From: Streptosporangiaceae bacterium
GTDB taxonomy: Bacteria > Actinomycetota > Actinomycetes > Streptosporangiales > Streptosporangiaceae
Direction of reading: 5' to 3'
Assembly (NCBI GenBank): GCA_030045295.1
Contig: JASIGD010000649.1
Span: forward strand, 1-5,209
Length of the DNA: 5,209 nt
Shown here: positions 1-5,209 of the stretch, piece by piece
Position numbering within the stretch: position 1 is the first letter of the stretch
Layout of the letters: each line of letters begins with the position of its first letter
Made by a program: the position numbers and the translations under genes
The notes under the pieces: model-generated
The model's input: the letters and a program-made list of their open reading frames with translations, nothing else
Databases searched by the model: none
What the model was told of the DNA's origin: nothing

Positions 1-297
1 CCCGGGCCGGGCCAGATCACCACGTGGGAAGAACCCTCGGGCGCGGGCGTCAGGGTGGACGCCGGCTACCAGGCAGGCAACACCGTGACGCCGTTCTACG
101 ACCCGCTGCTGGCCAAGCTCTGCGTCCACGGCGCCGACCGCGGGCAGGCCCTGACCCGGGCCAGGGACGCCGTGGCCGCCTTCCGCATCGCGGGCCCGAA
201 GACCAACCTGCCCTTTCACTCCGAGCTGCTCGAGAACGCGGAATTCGTCCGCGGGGACTACGATACGTCCCTGGTAGACAGGCTGCGTCCCAGGTAG
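1..297 (+). CDS. Biotin carboxylase subunit of an acyl-CoA carboxylase, C-terminal fragment (5' end outside window)
   Basis: The reading frame is open from base 1 and ends at TAG 295-297, giving 98 visible residues. They match the C-terminal domain of biotin carboxylases of the AccC/PccA type, including a stretch like AGNTVTPFYDPLLAKL, the counterpart of AGYTVPPYYDSMIGKL in E. coli AccC, and GPKTNLPF near the end. Such enzymes use ATP and bicarbonate to carboxylate biotin on a carrier protein in the cytoplasm. The protein stops soon after the carboxylase domain without a fused biotinyl domain, so it needs a separate carrier. The next gene, 38 bp downstream on the same strand, encodes one, so the two probably form an operon. 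The acyl-CoA or other substrate cannot be told from this end because the carboxyltransferase is not in the window. About 350 N-terminal residues, including the ATP-grasp site, lie outside. Confidence 0.9.
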   Translation, partial: PGPGQITTWEEPSGAGVRVDAGYQAGNTVTPFYDPLLAKLCVHGADRGQALTRARDAVAAFRIAGPKTNLPFHSELLENAEFVRGDYDTSLVDRLRPR

Positions 298-325
298 GAC
301 GGTCCGGCCCACAGAACCAAAAGAC

Positions 326-330
326 AGGAG
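326..330 (+). promoter_or_regulatory. Ribosome binding site of the biotin carrier gene
   Basis: AGGAG lies 5 nt before the GTG at 336. It fixes the start there and argues against the longer open frame that begins at GTG 24 inside the biotin carboxylase gene. Confidence 0.8.
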
Positions 331-335
331 TCGCC

Positions 336-548
336 GTGACTGAGGTCCGCGCGGAGATGGTCGCCAACGTGTGGAAGGTGGTCGCGGCCGAAGGCGATCA
401 CGTCGACGACGGCGACGCCCTGGTCATCCTGGAGTCGATGAAGATGGAAATCCCGGTCCTGGCCGAAGGCCCCGGCGTGGTCACGAAGATGCACGTCGCC
501 GAGGGCGACGTGGTCCAGGAAGGCGACCTCATCGCCGTCATCGACTAG
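336..548 (+). CDS. Stand-alone biotin/lipoyl-type carrier protein, TB7.3-like
   Basis: A 70-residue protein made only of a biotinyl domain. The attachment motif ESMKMEIPV is at residues 33-41, with Lys36 as the expected biotinylated lysine. The flanking glycine-aspartate turns (EGD at 19-21, EGD at 56-58, EGDLIAVI near the end) are those of the flattened beta-barrel fold. From memory it aligns almost end to end with M. tuberculosis TB7.3 (Rv3221c, 71 aa), a small biotinylated protein. Its likely role is to shuttle carboxybiotin between a biotin carboxylase and a carboxyltransferase, and the gene just upstream encodes a biotin carboxylase C-terminus. The MKM context favours biotin over lipoate. 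The GTG start is supported by AGGAG 5 nt upstream. It ends 12 bp from the stop of the convergent IlvG-type gene, with no obvious terminator in the gap. It lies in the same order relative to pdtaS and whiB1 as in mycobacteria, apart from the two genes between. Confidence 0.93.
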   Translation: MTEVRAEMVANVWKVVAAEGDHVDDGDALVILESMKMEIPVLAEGPGVVTKMHVAEGDVVQEGDLIAVID

Positions 549-560
549 CCGGAAGGCCTC

Positions 561-2225
561 TCACACCCCGGTCGTCGAGCGCGGGTACGCCACCTCGGCA
601 TCGGTGACCACGTTGACCAGGTAGGGGGCGTCCGCCGCGAAGGCGCGGCGCAGCGCCGGGGCGATCGCGGCCGGGCTGCTGACCAGTTCCCCCGCGCCCC
701 CGAGGGCGCGGACCACCTCGTCGTAACGGCAGCCGGGCTGCAGGTCGGCGAGGACGTCGTAGCCGTACAGCGCCCGCATCGGGTGCTTCTCCAGGCCCCA
801 GGCGCCGTTGTTCCCGCACACGATGACGACCGGCAGCCGGTGCCGGACCAGCGTGTCAGCGTCCATCAGCGAGAAGCCGGCCGCGCCGTCGCCGAGCAGC
901 AGGACGACCTGGGCCGAAGGACGCGCCAGCCTGGCCGCGAGCGCGTAGCCGAGCCCGGTGCCCAGGCAGCCGAACGGTCCCGGGTCGAGCCACCCGCCCG
1001 GCCGCGCGGGCTCGACGTACTTGCCCGCGAACGAGACGAAGTCGCCGCCGTCCCCGATGATCACCGCGTCATCGTCGAGCACCCGGAGCAGTTCACCGTA
1101 GATCCGAGCCGGGTGCACCGGGTCGGCGTCGCTGGCCAGCAGCGGAGCGTCGAGCGCACGCCCGGCACGGACCGCCTCGGCCAGTTGCGGCGCCCAGTCC
1201 GGTGCGGCCGCGGTCGGCGCGCGCCCCGCGGACCCGGGATGACCGGCGATCTCAGCGACCAGGCCGGTGAAGAAGGCAGCCAGGTCACCTGCCGCCGAAG
1301 CCGCCAGCTGAGCGTGCGCGGCGATCCCGCCGGGCGCATCGGCCACGTGCACGACCTGCGCAGGCGCCTCCTTCGGGCCGAACGAGCCGTACCCCAGCCG
1401 GAAATCAAGCGGTGCCCCCGCGACGATGACCAGGTCGGCGCCGCGCAGCGCGACCGACCGGGCGCGGGTCACCAGCAGGTCATGCCCGCCGGGAAGCACC
1501 CCACGCGCCTGCCCGTTGGCGATCACGGGCAGCCGCAGGTCTTCGGCGGCCCGCCGGGCCGCGTCCTCGGCGCCGGTAAGCCATACGTCCGACCCCAGCA
1601 CCAGGACGGGCCGCCGGGCCGCCCGCAGCAGCGCGGCGATCCGGCCCACGTCGCCCGCGTCAGGCGGGCGGGCGGCGGGCGGATCGCAAGCGGGGAGGTC
1701 GGCCTCGGCCTGCCCGTAGATCGCCTCGAGCGAGATATCGAGGAACACCGGGCCTCGGTGCGGAGTCATCGCCACCCGGAAAGCCTCGTCCACCGAGCCC
1801 GCGACGTTGGCCGTGGCGTGCTCGGTCCACGCCCGCTTGGTGACCGGCGCGAGCAGCGGCGGATGGTCAATCTCCTGCAGGCTGCCCGCGCCGAAGCGGT
1901 AATCGGGCGCGCGCCCGGCCAGCACCACCACCGGCGCGCCGTTCAGCCACGCGGTGGTCACCGCGCTCACCGAATTGGTCACGCCCGGGCCCGCGGTCAC
2001 CACGGCCAGCCCGGGTGCCCGGGTCAGCCGCGCGGTCGCTTCAGCCGCGAAAACCGCGGTCTGCTCGTGCCGCACGTCGACCAGCCGCACCGGCTGACCC
2101 CCCTTGACCGACGCGTCATAGATCGGGAACACGTGCCCGCCGGACAGCGTGAACAGGGCTGACACACCGTGCCGTCGCGCCACCGCCAGCGCCTGCACCC
2201 CGCCGTGACCGGAGATCCGCACCAC
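561..2225 (-). CDS. ilvG: Thiamine-diphosphate enzyme, acetolactate synthase large-subunit-like (IlvG type)
   Basis: A 554-residue protein with the three-domain layout of the acetolactate synthase/2-hydroxyacyl-CoA lyase superfamily. The N-terminal PYR domain (about 1-170) has LSGGH at 28-31 and RHEQTA at 52-57, with Glu54 as the expected cofactor-activating glutamate, and TAGPGVTN at 77-84. The central domain spans roughly 190-325. The C-terminal domain (about 370-540) has the ThDP/Mg motif from GDG at 445-447 to GNN at 471-473, followed by [10 protein letters not shown]. From memory it resembles M. tuberculosis IlvG (Rv1820) over its whole length, including [11 protein letters not shown] and [10 protein letters not shown]. 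True acetolactate synthases join two pyruvates for branched-chain amino acid synthesis, but no ilvN small subunit or other ilv gene is present. The substrate is therefore uncertain, and a related 2-keto acid or acyl-CoA lyase is possible. Start: GTG 2225; a second GTG follows immediately at 2222. No Shine-Dalgarno is visible. It lies downstream of the DasR-like gene on the same strand, 142 bp away. Confidence 0.87.
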   Translation of the reverse strand: MVRISGHGGVQALAVARRHGVSALFTLSGGHVFPIYDASVKGGQPVRLVDVRHEQTAVFAAEATARLTRAPGLAVVTAGPGVTNSVSAVTTAWLNGAPVVVLAGRAPDYRFGAGSLQEIDHPPLLAPVTKRAWTEHATANVAGSVDEAFRVAMTPHRGPVFLDISLEAIYGQAEADLPACDPPAARPPDAGDVGRIAALLRAARRPVLVLGSDVWLTGAEDAARRAAEDLRLPVIANGQARGVLPGGHDLLVTRARSVALRGADLVIVAGAPLDFRLGYGSFGPKEAPAQVVHVADAPGGIAAHAQLAASAAGDLAAFFTGLVAEIAGHPGSAGRAPTAAAPDWAPQLAEAVRAGRALDAPLLASDADPVHPARIYGELLRVLDDDAVIIGDGGDFVSFAGKYVEPARPGGWLDPGPFGCLGTGLGYALAARLARPSAQVVLLLGDGAAGFSLMDADTLVRHRLPVVIVCGNNGAWGLEKHPMRALYGYDVLADLQPGCRYDEVVRALGGAGELVSSPAAIAPALRRAFAADAPYLVNVVTDAEVAYPRSTTGV

Positions 2226-2232
2226 ACAGGCG

Positions 2233-2242
2233 ACGCTACCAG
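2233..2242 (-). promoter_or_regulatory. Possible extended -10 element before the IlvG-type gene
   Basis: On the minus strand, TGG followed by TAGCGT (2238-2233) reads as a weak extended -10, 7 nt before the GTG at 2225. The spacing would give an mRNA starting at or beside the start codon, which fits the missing Shine-Dalgarno. The hexamer matches TATAAT at only three positions and no good -35 is seen, so this is tentative. Confidence 0.2.
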
Positions 2243-2250
2243 CTGGTAGC
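2235..2250. promoter_or_regulatory. Perfect 16-bp palindrome, candidate operator upstream of the IlvG-type gene
   Basis: GCTACCAGCTGGTAGC equals its own reverse complement over all 16 bases. It lies 9 bp upstream of the GTG at 2225, in the gap between the DasR-like gene and the IlvG-type gene. A dimeric repressor bound here would block initiation. If transcribed, it could fold into a 6-bp stem with an AGCT loop beside the start codon. It does not match the DasR consensus, which has GGT-CTAG-ACC at its core, whereas this has ACC-AGCT-GGT. The binding protein is unknown. Since operator and hairpin readings are both possible, only the symmetry itself is certain. Confidence 0.55.
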
Positions 2251-2367
2251 CCGCGCTCGAATCGGACCTTCCGTCCTTACGCTTGTGCGGCCGCGAAAAC
2301 GAAACTGCCACAGCTTATCTGGCCGTTGGCCGGGTGCCCTGCCGACATTCGTGCGCCGGCGACAGCG

Positions 2368-3129
2368 CTACCGGCGCAGCCTGGTGATGAACTTGTACCG
2401 GTCCCCGCGGTACTTCGATTGCGCCCACTCGACCGGCTCGCCGGTGACGTCGAACGCGTGCCTCGACAGCAGCAGCAGGGGCAGGCCCGGGTCCACCCCG
2501 AGCAGCCGCGCGTCATGCGGGTCGGCCAGCACCGTCTCGATCGTCTCCTCCGCCTCGGCGAGCTGGATGCCGTACGCCGCGCGGAGCGTCTCGTACAACG
2601 ACATCTGCCGCTGCAGCTGCTTGCGCAGGCCGGGGAAGCGCCGGGCGGGCAGGTGCGAACTGTCGATCGACATCGGCTCGCCGTCGGCGAGCCGCAGCCG
2701 GTGGATGCGCAGCGCGCGGCCGCCTGCGCGGATGCCGAGCAGCGCGGCGAGCTGCTCGTCCGCGGTGACGTACCCGATCTCGAGGATCCTGGTCTGCGGG
2801 TGCAGGCCGTGCGCCCGCATGCCTTCGGTGTAGCTGGCCAGCTCGAGCACCTGGGCGACCTTGGGCTTGGCGACAAACGTCCCCTTGCCCTGCATGCGCA
2901 GCAGCCGGCCCTCGATGACCAGCTCGGCGAGGGCCTGCCTGACCGTGGTCCGCGAGGTCCGGTACAAGCGCGCGAGCTCTCGCTCCGGCGGAACGGGACT
3001 GCCGGAGTCCAGGGTGGCGACCAGTTCCAGCAGCTGTCGCTTGACCTGGTAGTACTTGGGCAGCTTCGTCGCCACGCCCGCACCGGGTTCGGGGCTGGGA
3101 TCGTTGGCCGGCAGCAGAGAAGCAATCAT
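2368..3129 (-). CDS. dasR: GntR/HutC-family transcriptional regulator, DasR-like
   Basis: A 253-residue cytoplasmic repressor-type protein. A winged helix-turn-helix lies at about 24-90: [12 protein letters not shown], then [20 protein letters not shown], then [23 protein letters not shown] effector-binding domain follows at about 95-247, with [18 protein letters not shown] and [17 protein letters not shown] at the end. From memory it aligns nearly end to end with Streptomyces DasR, including [23 protein letters not shown] and YRGDRYKF. DasR represses chitin and N-acetylglucosamine genes and is released by amino-sugar phosphates. No dasA, nag or pts gene is next to it, so it could be true DasR or a paralogue dedicated to the neighbouring IlvG-type gene. 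Start: ATG 3129, which sits just after a good -35/-10 pair and lacks a Shine-Dalgarno, so a leaderless mRNA is likely. An internal GTG (codon 19, 3075) would still keep the whole DNA-binding domain. Confidence 0.88.
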   Translation of the reverse strand: MIASLLPANDPSPEPGAGVATKLPKYYQVKRQLLELVATLDSGSPVPPERELARLYRTSRTTVRQALAELVIEGRLLRMQGKGTFVAKPKVAQVLELASYTEGMRAHGLHPQTRILEIGYVTADEQLAALLGIRAGGRALRIHRLRLADGEPMSIDSSHLPARRFPGLRKQLQRQMSLYETLRAAYGIQLAEAEETIETVLADPHDARLLGVDPGLPLLLLSRHAFDVTGEPVEWAQSKYRGDRYKFITRLRR

Positions 3130-3134
3130 CCGGA

Positions 3135-3164
3135 ATCATTGCCTTAATGAAGGGTTAACGTCAA
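3135..3164 (-). promoter_or_regulatory. Promoter of the DasR-like gene, probably leaderless
   Basis: On the minus strand TTGACG (3164-3159) matches the -35 consensus at five of six bases. It is followed after 18 nt by AATGAT (3140-3135), four of six to the -10 consensus. The expected start of transcription falls at about 3128-3129, on the ATG itself. No Shine-Dalgarno precedes that ATG. The spacer contains a short inverted repeat, CCTT-AATG-AAGG (3142-3153), which might be an operator. Confidence 0.5.
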
Positions 3165-3220
3165 CTCTGACACAGTCGCGCCCCGCCTGGACGGCGGATC
3201 GGGAATGATGTCCGCCCGGA

Positions 3221-3229
3221 TGCGATGAT
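3221..3229 (+). promoter_or_regulatory. Candidate extended -10 promoter of pdtaS, probably leaderless
   Basis: TGC followed by GATGAT (3224-3229) is an extended -10 element with four of six consensus bases. Six bases later is the GTG at 3236, so transcription would start on the first base of the start codon. There is no purine-rich Shine-Dalgarno upstream. A -35 element is not recognisable, which is tolerable for extended -10 promoters. Confidence 0.35.
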
Positions 3230-3235
3230 AAAACC

Positions 3236-4708
3236 GTGCCCACGCTGAATGACTTGGCCCGCAGGCGCACCAACCTGTCTGACGCCGACCTCGAGTGGCT
3301 ACACGCGCTGGTCTCGGACTGGCAGCTTCTCGCCGACCTTTCCTTCGCCGACCTGGTCTTGTGGGCGCCGGTCCGCGACGGCAGCGGCTGGCTGGCGATC
3401 GCCCAGATGCGGCCGACGACCGGTCCCACCTCGCTCCAGGACGATGTCGTCGGCACGTTCGCCCGGCCCGAGGACCAGCGCCTGCTCGAGGCGGCCAGAG
3501 ACGAACGGCGCGTCTGGCGGGAGAGCGACCCGGACTGGACCAACGGCGTCCCGGTACGCGCCGAAGGCGTTCCGGTGACGCGGGCGGGCCAGGTGATCGC
3601 CGTTATCGAACGGTGCACCAACCTGAACTCGGCCCGCACGCCGAGCCGGCTCGAGCTCACCTACCTGCAGGGCGGCGACGATCTGGCCAAGATGGTGGCG
3701 GAGGGCGCGTTTCCCTTCCCCGGTGCAGCGGCCATGCTGGTCAGGTCGCCGCGGGTGGGCGACGGGCTGCTTCGGCTCGGCCCGTCCGGGCGTGTCACCT
3801 ACGCCAGCCCGAACGCGGAGTCGGCCTACCGCCGTCTCGGCCTGGCCGCCGACCTGATCGGCGCCGAACTCGCCGCCGTGACCGCCGCGCTGAGCGAGTC
3901 CGACGAGCCGCTGGACGAGTCGCTCATGGTGGTGGCCGCCGGCCGGGCGCCCCGCGCGGCGGAAGTGGACGGGAACGGATCGGTGGTTCAGCTCCGCGCG
4001 ATTCCCCTGATCGTCGACGGGACCAGGATCGGTGCCCTGATCCTGGTGCGGGATGTCACCGAGTTGCGCCTGCGCGAGCGCGAGCTGATGACCAAGGACG
4101 CCACGATCAGGGAGATCCATCACCGGGTAAAGAACAACCTGCAGACCGTCGCCGCGTTGCTGCGGCTGCAGGCCCGGCGGCTGCAGGCCCCGGAGGCGCG
4201 CGCCGCGCTGGACGAGGCGGTCCGCCGGGTCGGGTCGATCGCGGTGGTGCACGAGACCCTGGCCCACGCTCCGGAAGAGCTCGTCGATTTCGACGACATC
4301 GCGGACCGGGTCGCGATGATGGCGGGTGAGGTGTCCGCGCCCGAGGTCCGGGTGACACCGAAGATCACCGGGTCATTCGGCCCGCTTTCCGCCTCGGTGG
4401 CCACGCCGCTGGCCATGGTCTTGACCGAACTGCTGCAGAACGCCCTGCAGCACGGCTTCCCCCAGGCCGCGAACGGCCACGGCCTGCTCGAGGTCATCGC
4501 AGTGCGCGAACCGGACCGGCTGACGGTTACCGTCGCGGACAGCGGAGTCGGCCTGCCGGCCGGGTTCGACCTGGACTCGGCCACCAGCCTCGGCCTGCAG
4601 ATCGTGCGCACGCTGGTGGTCAGCGAACTTGGCGGAAGGCTGCGAGTCAGACCCAGGCCGGGCGGCGGGACCGAGGCGATAGTGGACCTTCGGGTCGGAC
4701 ACGACTAG
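3236..4708 (+). CDS. pdtaS: Sensor histidine kinase of the PdtaS type (GAF-PAS-HisKA_2-HATPase)
   Basis: A 490-residue soluble kinase without membrane segments. Domains: N-terminal GAF-like region (about 1-150, with DWQLLADLSFAD at 28-39), PAS-like region (about 175-275, with RVTYASPNAESAY at 186-198 and LILVRDVTE at 268-276), HisKA_2 dimerisation domain with IHHRVKNNLQTVAALLRLQAR at 294-314 (His296 the likely phospho-acceptor), and an HATPase domain with N-box ELLQNALQHGF at 398-408, G1 DSGVGLP at 435-441 and G2 SLGLQIV at 451-457. It resembles M. tuberculosis PdtaS (Rv3220c, 501 aa) throughout. PdtaS phosphorylates PdtaR, an ANTAR-domain RNA-binding antiterminator. No pdtaR is present here, as is usual, since it is encoded elsewhere in mycobacteria. 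The only cysteine is Cys127; the two GAF cysteines of the mycobacterial protein appear replaced. GTG 3236 is the only plausible start: no upstream in-frame start is near, and the N-terminus matches. It is divergent from the DasR-like gene and convergent with whiB1, 29 bp away. Confidence 0.93.
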   Translation: MPTLNDLARRRTNLSDADLEWLHALVSDWQLLADLSFADLVLWAPVRDGSGWLAIAQMRPTTGPTSLQDDVVGTFARPEDQRLLEAARDERRVWRESDPDWTNGVPVRAEGVPVTRAGQVIAVIERCTNLNSARTPSRLELTYLQGGDDLAKMVAEGAFPFPGAAAMLVRSPRVGDGLLRLGPSGRVTYASPNAESAYRRLGLAADLIGAELAAVTAALSESDEPLDESLMVVAAGRAPRAAEVDGNGSVVQLRAIPLIVDGTRIGALILVRDVTELRLRERELMTKDATIREIHHRVKNNLQTVAALLRLQARRLQAPEARAALDEAVRRVGSIAVVHETLAHAPEELVDFDDIADRVAMMAGEVSAPEVRVTPKITGSFGPLSASVATPLAMVLTELLQNALQHGFPQAANGHGLLEVIAVREPDRLTVTVADSGVGLPAGFDLDSATSLGLQIVRTLVVSELGGRLRVRPRPGGGTEAIVDLRVGHD

Positions 4709-4737
4709 CCCCGGCGCGGCCGAGACCAGCAGAGCCG

Positions 4738-4992
4738 TCAGACGTGCGCGCGGGCGCGGAGCCGGATCGTGCGGCGCTTGAGCGCGCGGCGCTCGTCTTC
4801 GCTCATCCCGCCCCAGACGCCGGCGTCCTGGCCGCTGTCGATGGCCCAGCGCAGGCACTCGTCCATCACGGAGCACCGGCAGCAGACCTGCTTGGCTTCC
4901 TCGATCTGGAGCAGCGCCGGACCGCTGTTCCCGATGGGGAAGAACAGCTCAGGGTCCACCTCACGGCAGGCGGCTTCGTGGCGCCAGTCCAT
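4738..4992 (-). CDS. whiB1: WhiB1-type iron-sulfur transcriptional regulator
   Basis: An 84-residue Wbl protein, the same length as M. tuberculosis WhiB1 (Rv3219) and similar over its whole length; Streptomyces calls the orthologue WblE. The four 4Fe-4S ligands are Cys9, Cys37, Cys40 and Cys46. The GVWGGMSEDERR turn is at 58-69, followed by a basic DNA-binding tail, RRALKRRTIRLRAR. WhiB1 is essential in mycobacteria; its NO-sensitive cluster lets it bind the primary sigma factor. The start is ATG 4992, because AGAAGGAG lies 8 nt upstream and the protein then begins MDWRHEAACR, as in mycobacteria. A GTG at 5001 is in frame but overlaps the Shine-Dalgarno. Residue 38 is an additional cysteine directly beside ligand Cys37, where I recall asparagine in M. 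tuberculosis. The gene converges on pdtaS and has a CRP-like site and -10-like box upstream. Confidence 0.95.
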   Translation of the reverse strand: MDWRHEAACREVDPELFFPIGNSGPALLQIEEAKQVCCRCSVMDECLRWAIDSGQDAGVWGGMSEDERRALKRRTIRLRARAHV

Positions 4993-5000
4993 GATGTCCA

Positions 5001-5008
5001 CTCCTTCT
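5001..5008 (-). promoter_or_regulatory. Ribosome binding site of whiB1
   Basis: AGAAGGAG on the minus strand, 8 nt before ATG 4992. It decides the start: the alternative GTG ending at 4999 would overlap the last base of this element and could not use it. Confidence 0.85.
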
Positions 5009-5010
5009 GA

Positions 5011-5022
5011 GCGGCCGGCCGC
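5011..5022. repeat. 12-bp GC palindrome in the whiB1 leader
   Basis: GCGGCCGGCCGC is self-complementary and sits 2 nt upstream of the whiB1 Shine-Dalgarno. In RNA it could make a short 4-bp stem with a CCGG loop. In DNA this rich in G and C such a palindrome can occur by chance, so a regulatory role is only possible. Confidence 0.3.
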
Positions 5023-5051
5023 CCGCGGAAGCGCCCGGCGTGCGCGTCTTC

Positions 5052-5057
5052 TATATA
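5052..5057 (-). promoter_or_regulatory. Candidate -10 box of whiB1
   Basis: TATATA stands out in an otherwise GC-rich region and is four of six to the -10 consensus. It predicts transcription from about 5045 and a leader of about 53 nt. No recognisable -35 lies 16-18 nt upstream; that position is occupied by the CRP-like palindrome, so an activator-dependent or repressible promoter is plausible. Confidence 0.5.
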
Positions 5058-5064
5058 GCTAGCT

Positions 5065-5080
5065 TGTGAAGTAATTCACG
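5065..5080. promoter_or_regulatory. CRP/FNR-like binding site upstream of whiB1
   Basis: TGTGA-N6-TCACG matches the TGTGA-N6-TCACA consensus of CRP-family proteins at nine of the ten arm positions. It lies in an extended inverted repeat flanked by AGCT on both sides (5061-5084, 20 of 24 positions symmetric). In M. tuberculosis whiB1 is a known target of the cAMP receptor protein Rv3676, so a site here fits. Its centre, 5072.5, is about 27 bp upstream of the transcription start predicted from the TATATA box. That would suggest repression unless the true start lies elsewhere. Confidence 0.65.
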
Positions 5081-5209
5081 AGCTTTACCGTACAAACAGC
5101 GCGGTCCACGTTCCCGGAACCGTTGCGATGCCGAGCAGAACCCGGACGGGCCGCAAGCCGACCCGAACGTGCCCCAGAAGGCGACGTACTTGCCATCTCA
5201 GCTGATGAC

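Noticed and set aside
24..548. Extended N-terminus for the biotin carrier from GTG 24
   Set aside because: The extra part overlaps the biotin carboxylase in another frame and is Arg/Gly-rich; AGGAG and the family-length protein support GTG 336.
783..2162. Long open frame of 459 codons on the + strand opposite the IlvG-type gene
   Set aside because: It is an antisense shadow typical of GC-rich coding DNA: the product is rich in Arg, Gly and Pro with no recognisable domain, while the minus-strand frame encodes a complete ThDP enzyme.
2251..2367. Short inverted repeats GGAC-CTTCC-GTCC and GGCC-GTT-GGCC between the dasR-like and ilvG-like genes
   Set aside because: Four-base arms are expected by chance in GC-rich DNA, and neither is followed by a T-tract.
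2326..3147. Open frame of 273 codons on the + strand opposite the DasR-like gene, and a 282-codon frame on the same strand as that gene in another register
   Set aside because: Both are low-complexity shadows; only the 2368-3129 frame has winged-helix and UTRA motifs.
2226..3235. Canonical DasR-responsive element near the DasR-like gene
   Set aside because: I found no match to the TGGTCTAGACCA core in the intergenic regions.
3299..4267. Open frame of 322 codons on the - strand opposite pdtaS
   Set aside because: The + strand frame encodes a complete histidine kinase with all motifs; the antisense product has no domain signal.
4709..4737. Terminator between convergent pdtaS and whiB1 (CGGC-GCG-GCCG at 4712-4722)
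   Set aside because: The stem is only 4 bp with no T-tract; too weak to call.
4993..5001. Upstream GTG start of whiB1 at 5001
   Set aside because: The GTG overlaps the Shine-Dalgarno, and ATG 4992 gives the family-typical MDWRH N-terminus and 84-residue length.
5169..5209. Possible start (GTG 5169) of a divergent gene running off the right end
   Set aside because: Only 13 codons are visible, with no clear Shine-Dalgarno and no recognisable sequence; the last 100 bases otherwise show nothing I can support.

Overview
The window is about 5.2 kb of very GC-rich DNA with GTG starts, compact spacing and a WhiB-family gene. That points to an actinobacterium (Actinomycetota); I cannot place it to genus. 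It holds five complete protein genes and the 3' end of a sixth. I see no RNA gene, mobile element or CRISPR array.

Left part (1-548, + strand): the last 98 codons of a biotin carboxylase subunit, then a 70-residue stand-alone biotin carrier protein. The carrier closely resembles the small mycobacterial biotinylated protein TB7.3 (Rv3221c). Together they form part of an acyl-CoA carboxylase-type system; no carboxyltransferase is visible here.

Middle part (561-3129, - strand): a thiamine-diphosphate enzyme of the acetolactate-synthase-like IlvG type, and upstream of it, on the same strand, a GntR/HutC-family repressor that is strikingly DasR-like. A perfect 16-bp palindrome lies 9 bp before the IlvG-type start codon.

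Right part (3130-5209): a 106-bp divergent promoter region, then a full-length PdtaS-type sensor histidine kinase (+ strand). Convergent with it is a WhiB1-type iron-sulfur regulator (- strand), whose upstream region holds a TATATA -10-like box and a CRP-like palindrome.

As I recall the M. tuberculosis map, the carrier (Rv3221c), pdtaS (Rv3220c) and whiB1 (Rv3219) are neighbours in the same relative orientation. This window therefore looks like that conserved block with an oppositely oriented IlvG-DasR pair between the carrier and pdtaS, and with a biotin carboxylase where mycobacteria have the rshA/sigH side. Three genes (dasR-like, pdtaS and possibly ilvG-like) lack a Shine-Dalgarno and have -10-like boxes at a distance fitting leaderless mRNAs. 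I found no clear sign of a wholly undescribed system. The most interesting points are the PdtaS copy without the GAF cysteines known from M. tuberculosis, the CRP-like site at whiB1, and the unexplained 16-bp palindrome.
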